Origin: an uncultured Prevotellaceae bacterium
GTDB taxonomy: Bacteria; Bacteroidota; Bacteroidia; Bacteroidales; Bacteroidaceae
Assembly: GCA_947169115.1 (NCBI GenBank)
Contig: CAMVOK010000021.1
Location: 1 to 60,484 of the forward strand
DNA length: 60,484 nucleotides
Direction: 5' to 3'
A program made the position numbers and the translations under genes. Shown piece after piece: positions 34,301 to 43,162 of this stretch (within the stretch, counting starts at the first letter, position 1; every line of letters begins with the position of its first letter). The notes beneath the pieces were generated by a model that worked only from the letters and a program-made list of their open reading frames with translations, did not search any database and was not told the DNA's origin.

Positions 34301-37300
34301 CCTTCTCGGGGAAGACCTTACCAAGGTCGAACTGGGTGGTGATGGCATAGTTGTAGGTGTCTTCGTCCTTGCGTTCAGCAACGGTTTGTTCGATGCCGCC
34401 GAAACCTGCCGTCTCGACGTGACCCGTAGCACTGACGCTGCCAAGGTCTGAAAGTTGTATGTTCAGCGTACCTTGTGCCGCCCATCCTCCGTCGTTGGTA
34501 AATTCCTGTAGTCGGAGTTCGTTGGCCCATACTTCCACGCTCTTCACCGTTCGTCCATTGTTGCGAACACCAATCATGATGGTCTTCACTTCTCCCAAAG
34601 TGGGATTACCCATGATGGCGATGCGATTGCTGGGATTATGTTCGTCGTAACCATGGAATATCTGATTGAAGGACGTGAGTCCCAGGCTTTTCTGCTTGTT
34701 CCGTTCCTTCTTTAAGTCGGTAAGTATGTCCATGTTGATGTTTATCATGTTATCGACAGGCCATACTGCCTGGCAGCCGGCAGCAGAATAGGTATCGTAG
34801 TTGCCTTCGGGGGTCAGGTGCAGGGGAACTTCATATTCATAGAAATTGCTTTTGTAGTCGGAACCCAGCCGCAGGAAGATGCTGGTTTCGCCATCTTGCA
34901 GATTGGTGATGTCGTTGGCCAGTGCATTGGCGTGAACGAAGAGTTGCAGATGCTTGTACTGGCGCATGTCGTAGTTGCAGTTCTTGTAAACAGCCTTGGC
35001 ATCGCCTGGTGATAGGTTTTCCACAACCATGCATAGTGCTTGCTCGTTCTCTTCAACCAGTTGGCTTTGGCTGGGGTCGGTGACACGGCTGATGCCTGGA
35101 GGCAGGACATAGTTGACGGGAGTCTTGTCGTTGTTTTCCTCAATGTTGACCGTGCTGACCGTCATGGTGGCACTCGTATTGGGTGCATCGCCAGTATGGA
35201 GAGCCTGCTCGTAGCTACGCCAGTCGCCATGGACAAGGTCGAGTGTGGCCAGACGTACAACGGTGGGCTCCTCGAAGCCCGTCATGAACAAACGCATGAA
35301 GCGTATGCTGGTGAAGTCGTTGATGTTGCCGACTTTTGATTCGTAGTTGTCTAAGGGTACGCGGAACTGGTACCAGTTTACTTCTTCGGTATTTCCATTA
35401 CGCAGTTTCACACTGGCCGTGCGCTTGTCGGTAATGTGGTTGCGCCCAACGATGAGGTCTTCCGGACGGATGGAGATGTGATACTGGAAGTATTTTTCGT
35501 ATTCGTTCAACGTATAGTCCTGATTCAGGTCTTCCACGTCGGGCGTCGTTTTGTAGGCTGTCTCGTAGCTTTCGGGCGAATTGTTGGAGTCGGGAGAGTT
35601 TCCTTCGGGAAGGTTGATGCGTTTGTAGCGGTCGAGAATGCTTGTCTGAGCCTGGTCGTAGTCCGTGCCACGATAGTAGTGGTAGTTGTCGGTGGCGGGG
35701 TCGGCGTAGAGAGAGTCATAGACCTGGGCGTTCACCCGTCCCTGCATCTGTTGCAGGAAGTTGGCGTATTCGCCGTATGTGCGCTCCTCGTCCGAGGTGA
35801 GACCATTCAAACCGATGTCTTGTACGGCTCGCGAACCATTGCTGTTGTTAAAGGCATACGTTACACTGGACGTGTTGGGGATTCGTCCCCAGGTCGTTTC
35901 TGTATAGTAGGCAGGGTCGCCGTCCAATGGCATTCCGCTCTCATAGAACTTCTTGCCGTCCTTTAGAATGTCTTCGGATATCTCACCGAGGTTGATGTAG
36001 AAATCACCCCCATGATTGCCGGGCTTGTCGCGGTTGTAGATAAATGGGTCGAGCATCCAGAATTCGATGTACTCAACGTTCATGGTCTCGAAGTCCGTAT
36101 TGTCCATCTTACGCATCATTCCTCCCCATTTCTCTTTGGGGTTCAGGAACTTACCGTTTGCGTCAACATCCGTACTAAGGTTGTAGGCTCCACGCTCGTT
36201 GGGGTAGAAAGCCAGATTCAGCACGTTCAGTGATGTGGCTGAGGTGTAGCTGTTTTGCGCTTTCTGGGGATAGAGCTCACGTTCGTAAACCTCACGCACA
36301 TAGTGATTGGAGAGTTGTTCCATGTCGCTCTTGATGTGACTGGGGGTGAGGGTGCTGCTACGACGTGTGAACAAGGGATCTACATAGTACCAAGCCAGCA
36401 GGGCGCGGTTGTAACCGTACCGGATGTCGTTGGTTAGGTTGCTCTCCGTGAACATCGATGGTGTGCTCGAAAGCGTCCAGTATGTTGGAGTAGTCAGTGA
36501 CTCCTTATACGATGAATTTTCGAAGTCGTCGAGATAAGAAGCATTTCCTTGTATGCGTTTGTTCTGTCCTGCCACGAGTTGGGCAAACTCAGCATTGAAA
36601 CTGATTTGGCTGGGTTGGGTGGCGCGAATCAAGGGAATCTTGTCGAGCATGTTCGTCAACCATTGGCTTTCACGCTTCCATGACATGTGGCCGCCCCATA
36701 AGGTGTTTTTCAGAGGTTCGTTGCCCATGCTTACCTTCGTAGTCAGAGGCTGTTCGTTGAGGAACATGAAAGAACCGCCAATGGTGAAATTCTTGGAAAG
36801 TTCGTAATCGAGATTCACACCCAGCATGGTCTTTCGCTGCATACCGTAGTTGTCGTTGCTCTCCACGGAGGCGTTGACGGTGGTTCCAGCATCAATGATG
36901 CTTTGGTTGATGATGGTTACTATACCCATGTTGTAGTCAACGGTATAGTCGCTGTTTTCGGTTAGGGTTACGCCACCGGCCCTTACGACAACGGAACCTT
37001 GGGCAATGTTAGTGGCTCCGAGGTCTATCTGACTGCCATTTGTTCCTTTGTATTGTCCGGTCAGCATGAATTTGTCGTGTTCGGCAATCTGCTTGGCTAC
37101 GGTTTTCGTGCTATCGTAAAGTTCCGGGAAACAATACTTGTCGGCAGTGGCGGCATCTCCAATCCATCGGCGAAGATGGTCGCCGAAGGGCTCTGCCACA
37201 GGGAAGTAGATACGTCCCTTACGTATGGTGTAGTCCTCTATAAAGTCGAACTGACCGTTTGAATTGGCTTTGTTCTTGCTGTCTAAGCGGTCGAGATTCA

Positions 37301-39179
37301 TGGCTTTCAGCAACGTTGTGCTTTTCAGCTTCTCTTCTGGCAGGTATGTGATATATACACCACTAGAATCGCTCAGGTATTTGATGTCGAGTTTGAATTT
37401 TTCGCTGGAAACGCTTGTGGCTCCGAGACTATAGACGTTTTTCATCATCAGTCGCCATGTGGGTAACTGGGGACTTCCGCTTGACGGCTTCAGCAGTTTC
37501 ACGAATAGGGCCTTGGAGTTGTCGGTTAAGTCACCGCTGAACTCGCCCACCTGATATGTCTGACCACCATAAGTGTATTCATAGGCAATACCCAGCACAT
37601 CGTCGGTTTGCAGGGTGCTATTGAGCGAAACGTAGCCTAAGGATGTGTTGACAAAATATTCTGAACTGTTCAGAAGACGCGCACTCTGCAGTTTCTCATA
37701 GTCTTCTCCGCCGATAAGACCCTGAGCATCGAGTAGGGTGGTGGCTTGACTGATGTCGCGGGCATCGGTGAGTGTGTTGACGAGTGTGCTGTATTCGTCG
37801 TTGGCCTTGTTGGAGGGAACCGTGACACTACCAGCATTCCATAACTCGGTTTTTCCGATGATGTCATGTTCTCCGAGATCGGCCAGTGCAATAATATTCC
37901 TGTTGTTGGCTGCATTGGAGGTCTTATTCGTAATCCATATCTCGACACGGGTGATGGTGATGCCACTGGATATGGTGGGCAACGTCTTCATATTCTTGTC
38001 GTACTGGAGTCGGAAGTAGTGCGACAAGAAGAAGTGCCTGTTTTCTTCGTAGTTGGTGGCTGAGAACTCGAACGTGTTTGTACTGCCTCCACCCTTTGAG
38101 GAGACACTTTTCGAGGCACTTTTCTTTTGGCTGACCACCGTTTGAAGTTTCAGTCGCCCGAACTGAATGTCTGTCCGCAATCCGAAAAGACTGGCGACAC
38201 CAGGTATCAGACTGTTGTTTGATGGCATTGAGACGTTGCCGGCTTCCACCAACTTGATGATTTCATCCTCCTTGCCATCGTATTTCAACTTCATGTTCTG
38301 GGAGTCGAAATCAAAGGTGGCATCGGTGTTGTAGTTGAGGCTCAGTTTGATTTTATCACCCACACTTCCCGTTAGGCTGAGGTTTATCTTCTCGTCGAAA
38401 TCAAAGCCTGTGGTCTTGCGGCGATTGGCGGCCAAGGAGGGGTTGTCAACCTTCTTCATGTTCATGCCAAACTTCAGTTCTGCAGAGCCTTGGGTCTTGA
38501 TTTGCACGCCACCGGGGCCAAATATCTTTTCGGCAGGACCAAGGCTGAAATGCATATCGGTGAAATCGAACTTCGATTTGCCTTTCGATTCAAACAGTTC
38601 GGCATTTCGGTCGCGGAAGTAACGGGTCATGCTTTGCTGGAGTGTCCACTGCTGATATTCCTCTGGTGTCATGAGCAGTGGCGCACTCAGATAGCTATTG
38701 CTCAGGACGAGAGGAGTCTGGGTGCTTGTTGTATAACCCAGTCCAGAGGCCGTGCCCGTACTCGTGACATTGGTAGCATTCCTTGGCAGGTTCTTGTTGT
38801 TGGTGTTTGACTTGTTGGATTTACCGGAAGTTCCAGAGTTGCCAGTCTTGCTGGATGTTCCAGACTTGGCATTGCTGCCAGACTTACCTGTATTCTCACT
38901 CATGGTCGTTCCTACCGAGTACGTATTGTCCTGCTCGTTGTAGGAAACTTCTGTTTTCAGATTGTCTGGGTCTTTGAGATCTACGGCCTTCGGTTCTGCC
39001 TCCTTCTGCGTATTGGCACTCGTCTTTCGTACGGAATAACGTGGCTTCTTTTGTGTAGCGGTGTCTTTGGGTGCCTCGTGCGCGTATGGAAAAAAGTTCA
39101 TGCTGCTATACATGCCACCAAAGGCCATAGCGTTTGCCATGGCCAGTAACATAAGCAGTATGATTCTTTTGATTTTCAA
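31335..39179 (-). CDS. sprA: Cell surface protein SprA, T9SS outer-membrane translocon
   Basis: The very large (2614-residue) protein begins with a signal peptide (MKIKRIILLMLLAMANAMAFG). Family segments include EEYQQWTLQQSMTRYFRDRN, SAELKFGMNMKKVDNPSLAANRR and GSVGDKIKLSLNYNTDATFDFD, and it ends in a barrel-like strand, DFGLSMKVSLTR. SprA (Sov in Porphyromonas) is the giant outer-membrane barrel through which T9SS substrates pass. Low-complexity additions lie near residues 95-150 (Ser/Gly/Lys/Asn) and a Lys/Glu-rich coiled segment near 1950-2030 (SKKKADAKKKEQEAKKKAEE). A Lys/Asn-rich tract lies near 2490-2530. ruvA lies 1 bp upstream, a gene order I recall in Bacteroidetes. Confidence 0.95.
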   Translation of the reverse strand: MKIKRIILLMLLAMANAMAFGGMYSSMNFFPYAHEAPKDTATQKKPRYSVRKTSANTQKEAEPKAVDLKDPDNLKTEVSYNEQDNTYSVGTTMSENTGKSGSNAKSGTSSKTGNSGTSGKSNKSNTNNKNLPRNATNVTSTGTASGLGYTTSTQTPLVLSNSYLSAPLLMTPEEYQQWTLQQSMTRYFRDRNAELFESKGKSKFDFTDMHFSLGPAEKIFGPGGVQIKTQGSAELKFGMNMKKVDNPSLAANRRKTTGFDFDEKINLSLTGSVGDKIKLSLNYNTDATFDFDSQNMKLKYDGKEDEIIKLVEAGNVSMPSNNSLIPGVASLFGLRTDIQFGRLKLQTVVSQKKSASKSVSSKGGGSTNTFEFSATNYEENRHFFLSHYFRLQYDKNMKTLPTISSGITITRVEIWITNKTSNAANNRNIIALADLGEHDIIGKTELWNAGSVTVPSNKANDEYSTLVNTLTDARDISQATTLLDAQGLIGGEDYEKLQSARLLNSSEYFVNTSLGYVSLNSTLQTDDVLGIAYEYTYGGQTYQVGEFSGDLTDNSKALFVKLLKPSSGSPQLPTWRLMMKNVYSLGATSVSSEKFKLDIKYLSDSSGVYITYLPEEKLKSTTLLKAMNLDRLDSKNKANSNGQFDFIEDYTIRKGRIYFPVAEPFGDHLRRWIGDAATADKYCFPELYDSTKTVAKQIAEHDKFMLTGQYKGTNGSQIDLGATNIAQGSVVVRAGGVTLTENSDYTVDYNMGIVTIINQSIIDAGTTVNASVESNDNYGMQRKTMLGVNLDYELSKNFTIGGSFMFLNEQPLTTKVSMGNEPLKNTLWGGHMSWKRESQWLTNMLDKIPLIRATQPSQISFNAEFAQLVAGQNKRIQGNASYLDDFENSSYKESLTTPTYWTLSSTPSMFTESNLTNDIRYGYNRALLAWYYVDPLFTRRSSTLTPSHIKSDMEQLSNHYVREVYERELYPQKAQNSYTSATSLNVLNLAFYPNERGAYNLSTDVDANGKFLNPKEKWGGMMRKMDNTDFETMNVEYIEFWMLDPFIYNRDKPGNHGGDFYINLGEISEDILKDGKKFYESGMPLDGDPAYYTETTWGRIPNTSSVTYAFNNSNGSRAVQDIGLNGLTSDEERTYGEYANFLQQMQGRVNAQVYDSLYADPATDNYHYYRGTDYDQAQTSILDRYKRINLPEGNSPDSNNSPESYETAYKTTPDVEDLNQDYTLNEYEKYFQYHISIRPEDLIVGRNHITDKRTASVKLRNGNTEEVNWYQFRVPLDNYESKVGNINDFTSIRFMRLFMTGFEEPTVVRLATLDLVHGDWRSYEQALHTGDAPNTSATMTVSTVNIEENNDKTPVNYVLPPGISRVTDPSQSQLVEENEQALCMVVENLSPGDAKAVYKNCNYDMRQYKHLQLFVHANALANDITNLQDGETSIFLRLGSDYKSNFYEYEVPLHLTPEGNYDTYSAAGCQAVWPVDNMININMDILTDLKKERNKQKSLGLTSFNQIFHGYDEHNPSNRIAIMGNPTLGEVKTIMIGVRNNGRTVKSVEVWANELRLQEFTNDGGWAAQGTLNIQLSDLGSVSATGHVETAGFGGIEQTVAERKDEDTYNYAITTQFDLGKVFPEKAKINAPLYYSFNKETVKPKYNPLDTDMLLKDALDALQSKAEKDSLKALTTTKETQRNLSLSGVKVNIASRKHPMPYDPANFTWNYSRQSTTREGVTTVYEYDRSWRAGLNYSWSPNWKAWEPFKNLVKSKSKWLTLIKDQNLSYAPQNLTFSTELQRTYHELQERDVENMENNQSIPVIFSQTYLWNREFSLKWDIFKALHFSFQSGTHAEIEEPYTPVNKHLYADQYEAWKDSVKYSLRHFGRPLDYSQTAQLSYNLPINKIPMFDWITVDASYNSNYSWKRGIEQEDGSSLGNNINTQRTLNVNGKFAMETLYNHSNFLKEANKRFTASKAKSASKKKADAKKKEQEAKKKAEETEKQNRQKAEEEAKKKGVPVDSVLAQQKKTPGKQDNAKGLSAQKKNQKQKGFAQEVSLHTDTTTTVTHNQKSKRLIVTARDSAGHEYKLRYKKLDDNKIVIKNLDSVKLRINVIAKPKLEDEKWYTMAQAAARFAMMLRNVSVSYRNTYNLSLPGFLPNVGDMLGQNRGNDMFQPGLKYAFGLVGDSYIDEAKSNGWLLCADSIATPATTSSTEDLQIKASLEPFTDLKIDLNMSRTRNKSQSIQYMYVGNPTTETGSFNMTTITLRSAFTKRGSANNGYRNKTFERFCQYLPIIQQRVESRYQGTTYPQGTGYEGNFNPSNSTVSPYSSDVMIPAFLAAYSGGSPNRSSLDIFPSIRKMLPNWTLTYRGLSTLPFFRDHFKSVNITHGYKSVFAIGSYNTYSSWIQAFTGSELGFIENTTTQSYQPSSMYDISTVSINESFTPLAGINLTLNNNMTLKFEYRTTRAITLSMTSAQINEASSKDIVLGWGYKIDDFNFLSLFAGKKASARQGKGSKGRNNKNKQDETDDKNKNTKNSSKSSKSNFAHSVQLAFDFSFRNQDALRRDIQTGQTEATSGNRAIKASFQASYAISRMVSLSLYYDRQKNSPLLSTSSYPTITQDFGLSMKVSLTR

Positions 39180-39180
39180 C

Positions 39181-39774
39181 TTACAAGAGTTTCAATGCAC
39201 GCTTGATGATTTGTTCAACAGGGAGGTCTGCTTCCTCAGAAAGTAGTTTGTTTACGACCTTGGCCGATGGGGCAGGACTGAATCCAAGCATCGTCAACGC
39301 GGCAACGGCTTCTTGTTGTACCTCTTTGTTGATGTCGGCTGCGCTTCCTTGTGTGTTTGTGGGAGTGATGTCTAAACCTAATATCTTGTCGCGTAAATCC
39401 ACGATAATGCGTTGTGCCGCCTTGGGACCAATACCTTTTACTCCTTTCAGGGCACGGTCGTTCCCAGTGCTGATGATTTCTACCAGTTCCGAGGGGGAGA
39501 ATGCCGATAGAACCATTCGGGCCATAGCTGCTCCAATGCCACTTACGCTGGTTAGTTGCAGGAATAGTTCGCGTTCGCTCTTTGTGGCAAAGCCCCACAA
39601 GATGTAGGCATCTTCCCGAATCACTTCATAGACAAAGAGTTTTACCTCTTTTTTACCTTGTATGGCTGAGAATGTGCCTAAGCTGATGTTCAGCCCGTAG
39701 CCTACGCCTTGGCAATCGACTATAGCCAGTGCTGGGGTTAATTCTTCCAGCGTGCCTCGTATGTATTCTATCAT
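39181..39774 (-). CDS. ruvA: Holliday junction branch migration protein RuvA
   Basis: It binds four-way junctions and loads RuvB helicase. It has 197 residues. The N-terminal OB fold reads [23 protein letters not shown]; two helix-hairpin-helix motifs follow ([17 protein letters not shown] and [19 protein letters not shown]). The C-terminal RuvB-binding domain has [23 protein letters not shown]. Its stop is 1 bp from the sprA ATG, so the two are almost certainly co-transcribed. Confidence 0.97.
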   Translation of the reverse strand: MIEYIRGTLEELTPALAIVDCQGVGYGLNISLGTFSAIQGKKEVKLFVYEVIREDAYILWGFATKSERELFLQLTSVSGIGAAMARMVLSAFSPSELVEIISTGNDRALKGVKGIGPKAAQRIIVDLRDKILGLDITPTNTQGSAADINKEVQQEAVAALTMLGFSPAPSAKVVNKLLSEEADLPVEQIIKRALKLL

Positions 39775-39839
39775 TGCTTCTTGTTCTTGTACCTATAATA
39801 TAACGCGCGTGTGGTATCTTTATTGTTTTACGCCACGAA

Positions 39840-39877
39840 AAAAGCCCACCCTGTCGTTCTCGGCAGGGTGGGCTTTT
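39840..39877. terminator. Hairpin terminator downstream of lipoprotein gene
   Basis: AAAAGCCCACCCTG pairs perfectly with 39864-39877 across a 10-nt loop. On the minus strand it ends the lipoprotein/barrel transcript before ruvA. Confidence 0.85.
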
Positions 39878-39905
39878 AAAAATCTTGTATCGCTTTGATT
39901 AAGCG

Positions 39906-40802
39906 TTAGGGTTGCATGGTGAATACGACCTCAATGTCATATTTGTCGGCTTTTGCCTTAAGGGTCAGCTTGCAAGTGGTTCCTTCGAAGGTAACAGTTG
40001 CAGATGCGCTCTTGCCGTCCCTGGTGTCTAAGAACTCGCAACCCATGTCGGCTTTATTCCAGTGGTAGGAGAGGAAGCCATTGCTCTCATTGTCCCATTT
40101 CCAAAGACCAATGTCATAGGTCTCGTTCTTGTAAACAATCATGAAGGTGAGAGAGGGGGTAAACACGATTCCATTGATGATTGAGCCCTTCTTCATTTGC
40201 TCAACATTGGCTCCACGCTTGTTGGCATAGTCAATAACCTCATTCATGTCGCAACCAGGTCCTTCGAAAGCTTTACCTACCTGAGTTCCGTCGATTGTTC
40301 CTTTCAGAAGGGTGCTCTGGATAACCCATGTGCGGGCCAAATAACCGGTCATGCCTTCCATCTTGCTAGCATCAACCTTTTTGGCTGTAAGCTTATAGGG
40401 AGTGCCACCATCCGGTGTGAATGTCAGTTCATAGGAGTCACCTTTCTTTTCATAACTGAAAATGCCAACACCGTCTAAATCGTATTTGTTATCACCAAGT
40501 TTGTTTACCTTTCCTGTCAGATACATTTCTTCTTCATCGGCACGGGTTTCCGTGGTTGCTGTGAGAAGATAGTCTCCACCGGGTGTCACCTCAAGGCTTT
40601 TGGGCGTTACTTCTTCCTCATCAATAGTGACGGTGGTATTGGATAAAATCTCAAATTTGGTTGCATCGTCCTTATAGGGCGCGTCGGGCAAACTTACATT
40701 CTTAGCTGCGGTGGGGCCAGAAGGAGTGTCTTCGTCGTCTCCGCACGATGTCATGATAAAGCCAGCACATAGGGCTATGGCCAAAAAGAAATACTTTTTC
40801 AT
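39906..40802 (-). CDS. Predicted lipoprotein of unknown function
   Basis: It has 298 residues. Signal peptide and lipobox MKKYFFLAIALCAGFIMTSC give a lipidated C20, followed by an acidic linker (GDDEDTPSG). The rest is beta-rich with short repeats typical of calycin or lipocalin-like Bacteroidetes lipoproteins (EEEMYLTGKVNKLGDNKYDL; GGTPYKLTAKKVD; TWVIQSTLLKGTIDG), but no domain is recognised. It lies 42 bp after an outer-membrane barrel gene and probably shares its transcript, so it may act at the outer membrane. Confidence 0.85.
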   Translation of the reverse strand: MKKYFFLAIALCAGFIMTSCGDDEDTPSGPTAAKNVSLPDAPYKDDATKFEILSNTTVTIDEEEVTPKSLEVTPGGDYLLTATTETRADEEEMYLTGKVNKLGDNKYDLDGVGIFSYEKKGDSYELTFTPDGGTPYKLTAKKVDASKMEGMTGYLARTWVIQSTLLKGTIDGTQVGKAFEGPGCDMNEVIDYANKRGANVEQMKKGSIINGIVFTPSLTFMIVYKNETYDIGLWKWDNESNGFLSYHWNKADMGCEFLDTRDGKSASATVTFEGTTCKLTLKAKADKYDIEVVFTMQP

Positions 40803-40844
40803 AGTTTTTTGTTTTAAAGATTAATTGTCTATATTACTTTTATT

Positions 40845-41597
40845 TTAGAAGATACGTCCGTTGACACGTATGGAAAGGACTGGACATACAATAATCTTCG
40901 ACATGATTTTAAATGCTTTTTCACTGTCATGACCAATGTTGTCTTTTGTCATTTTCTGCCATGTGCCATCGTCGGCTTTGGCTACGACATTGGGAGAACC
41001 CCAGAACATTACACCAAAGTCACCTGTAACACTGACACGTTTGCGGGGACATGCACGACCTACGCCAATGCCAACATACGGCTTAAACTTGTTTACCTGT
41101 ATGGCGGCATTTGCCACACCGTAATCCGGAGAGGTTGGGTCGTCGTTGGGGCGGATGATATATTCACCTACTAACAGACCTTCACCTGGTAGCAGTCCAT
41201 AAATGGGACTTGAGTTCCATGCCTTGACAAAATGTTCTTTTCCTACGTAGCCACCTACCGTAACGTGGAATGAACTAGTACGGAAAGGTAGAATGTCAAA
41301 CAAGAATTTGAAGTTTCCTTGATTGAGTTGGAATTTCACATCGGTTTCCTTGTCTTGTCCGTTGTCTTTGTAGCTAATGTCGGTTGTGTAACTGAATTTA
41401 GGTAAGAAACTATATCCTAATCTCAATTGCACAAAGTCGGTAATTGGGGCGGCTGCTTCGAAACTGATACCGTCAAGGATGCCAACTCCAGCACCGACAG
41501 AGACGTGATTGAAGATTCCAAACTTTTCAACTCGATCTTCGGCTTTTGCGTTTGTTAAGCATAACAAAGCAACTAATAGTAATAATTGTTTCTTCAT
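40845..41597 (-). CDS. Predicted outer-membrane beta-barrel protein
   Basis: It has 250 residues with a signal peptide (MKKQLLLLVALLCLTNAKA). Alternating-residue strands follow (HVSVGAGVGILDGISFEAA; DFVQLRLGYSFLPKFSYTTD; FKFLFDILPFRTSSFHVTVGGYVG; FKPYVGIGVGRA), consistent with a small barrel, ending in SIRVNGRIF. The frame is open to 41696, but ATG 41597 gives the signal peptide and follows the promoter at 41633-41664. The downstream lipoprotein gene is probably co-transcribed. Its function is unknown. Confidence 0.82.
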   Translation of the reverse strand: MKKQLLLLVALLCLTNAKAEDRVEKFGIFNHVSVGAGVGILDGISFEAAAPITDFVQLRLGYSFLPKFSYTTDISYKDNGQDKETDVKFQLNQGNFKFLFDILPFRTSSFHVTVGGYVGKEHFVKAWNSSPIYGLLPGEGLLVGEYIIRPNDDPTSPDYGVANAAIQVNKFKPYVGIGVGRACPRKRVSVTGDFGVMFWGSPNVVAKADDGTWQKMTKDNIGHDSEKAFKIMSKIIVCPVLSIRVNGRIF

Positions 41598-41632
41598 GTT
41601 GTTTGTTTTTAATTGTTCATGAATATTCGCAA

Positions 41633-41664
41633 CAAAACTAAGCATATTATTTTTGACTTGCAAA
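41633..41664 (-). promoter_or_regulatory. Promoter of the barrel gene (TTTG, 20-nt spacer, TAGTTTTG)
   Basis: On the minus strand TAGTTTTG (41633-41640) and TTTG (41661-41664) fit the Bacteroidetes consensus well, 35 nt before the ATG. Confidence 0.65.
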
Positions 41665-41747
41665 TAAAACGCATACAAAAATGGAACAAAGTGCAAAAAA
41701 TGTTAAAAAGAGATGTTTTCTATGGGTTATCCCCCGATTTTTATTTG

Positions 41748-41755
41748 TATCTTTG
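41748..41755 (+). promoter_or_regulatory. -7 box TATCTTTG for cysQ
   Basis: TAnnTTTG match 18 nt before the ATG at 41774. Confidence 0.55.
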
Positions 41756-41773
41756 CAGTAAAATACCATAAAT

Positions 41774-42595
41774 ATGGAACAAAACAGTTTGAAGTCTGCC
41801 CTTAGTGTGGCAATACGTGCGGCTTTGGCAGCTGGGCGAGACATAATGGACATATACACCGACCCCAATCAGGATTTCGGTATTGAGCGAAAAGCCGATA
41901 ATTCGCCCCTGACATTGGCTGACAAAGCCGCGCATCAGCGTATTGTGGAGATGCTAAGGGAGACAGGTCTGCCTATCCTGAGTGAAGAGGGTAGTCATGA
42001 TAGTTACGAACGTCGCAGTCAGTGGGTGGCTTTCTGGTTGGTGGACCCACTGGACGGGACTAAGGAGTTTATCAAACGGAATGGTGAGTTTACGGTGAAC
42101 ATAGCTTTGGTGCTTGATACACACCCCCATGTAGGAGTGGTGTATGCGCCTGCGAGACGAGAACTGTATTTCGGCGATCCCTTGCTGGGAGCCTATAAGG
42201 TGACGGATATCGTAGAGTGGGACGAAAGTGAGCGCTTGCCTGATCTCCTGCAACGTGCCCAGCGTCTGCCTATGGCTCAGCCGGAGGGAAGACCTTATAC
42301 CATTGTGGCCAGCCGTAGTCACATGTCGCCAGAGACAGAGGCTTTCATCGAGGAGGCAAGAAAGGAATATGGTGAGGTGGAAACGATATCAAGCGGTAGT
42401 AGCCTGAAAATCTGTTTGGTTGCAGATGGTTCCGCAGATGCTTATCCCCGTTTTGCTCCTACGATGGAGTGGGATACGGCAGCTGGTCATGCTGTTGCTG
42501 CTTGTGCGGGCAAGTGGGTATTTCAGGCTGGGACGGAATTGCCTCTGAAATATAATAAGGAAGACCTCCACAATCCCTGGTTCTTAGTGAAGTAG
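41774..42595 (+). CDS. cysQ: 3'(2'),5'-bisphosphate nucleotidase CysQ
   Basis: It removes the 3' phosphate of PAP, a by-product of sulfate assimilation and phosphopantetheine transfer. It has 273 residues. The inositol-phosphatase fold is clear: DNSPLTLADKAAHQ, ILSEEGSHD and the metal site WLVDPLDGTKEFIKRNGEFTVNIAL. The last signature is PRFAPTMEWDTAAGHAV. It is cytoplasmic and probably transcribed alone from the promoter at 41748. Confidence 0.95.
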   Translation: MEQNSLKSALSVAIRAALAAGRDIMDIYTDPNQDFGIERKADNSPLTLADKAAHQRIVEMLRETGLPILSEEGSHDSYERRSQWVAFWLVDPLDGTKEFIKRNGEFTVNIALVLDTHPHVGVVYAPARRELYFGDPLLGAYKVTDIVEWDESERLPDLLQRAQRLPMAQPEGRPYTIVASRSHMSPETEAFIEEARKEYGEVETISSGSSLKICLVADGSADAYPRFAPTMEWDTAAGHAVAACAGKWVFQAGTELPLKYNKEDLHNPWFLVK

Positions 42596-42634
42596 AATAT
42601 CCCCTTCCCCCTCTGAAAAGTAATAGGATAGAGA

Positions 42635-43129
42635 TTAGGTATTCAATTCTATTACCTCTAAATCCTTGAACTGACCTTCGTCGGCCGTGAAGCGGACGAG
42701 GGTTCTTGTTTTTTGCCAGCCTTGCAGACCTGCGGCACCTGGGTTTATGTGCAGTAATCCCAAGCTTTGGTCGTATTGTACTTTCAAAATATGGCTATGT
42801 CCCGAAATGAAAAGTTTGGGTGGACGAGCGTAGAGTTTTGTGCGGATGCTGGGGTCGTATCGCCCAGGATAACCGCCAATGTGTGTCATGAGCACATCGA
42901 CCCCTTCGCAATCCCAGCGTAATAGGGTGGGGAAGAGACGTCTTAGGTCACCGCCGTCACAGTTCCCGCATACGGCTCGCAGAGGGCGGATTTCCTGTAA
43001 TCGCATGGCTACCTCTAAAGAACCGATGTCGCCGGCGTGCCAAATCTCGTCGCACTCCTCAAAGTATTTGATGTAGCGATTGTCCCACCATGCGTGGGTG
43101 TCGCTTAAAAGTCCTATACGCTTAGACAT
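42635..43129 (-). CDS. YfcE/MJ0936-family metallophosphoesterase
   Basis: It is a small binuclear phosphoesterase of 164 residues. Motifs in order: GLLSDTHAWWD (metal Asp/His), HAGDIGS, CGNCDGGD, THIGGYPGRYD and SGHSHILKV. These match the MJ0936/YfcE type. The usual activity is phosphodiester hydrolysis, but the physiological substrate is unknown. It lies downstream of the MATE gene on the minus strand, 33 bp away, and may be co-transcribed with it. Confidence 0.93.
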   Translation of the reverse strand: MSKRIGLLSDTHAWWDNRYIKYFEECDEIWHAGDIGSLEVAMRLQEIRPLRAVCGNCDGGDLRRLFPTLLRWDCEGVDVLMTHIGGYPGRYDPSIRTKLYARPPKLFISGHSHILKVQYDQSLGLLHINPGAAGLQGWQKTRTLVRFTADEGQFKDLEVIELNT

Positions 43130-43162
43130 TTTATTAATTACGAATTGCGAATTACGAAAGCC

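Noticed and set aside
42600..42620. Further CCTCCCC repeat between cysQ and the phosphoesterase
   Set aside because: Only CCCCTTCCCCCTCT remains, too short to assign to the family.
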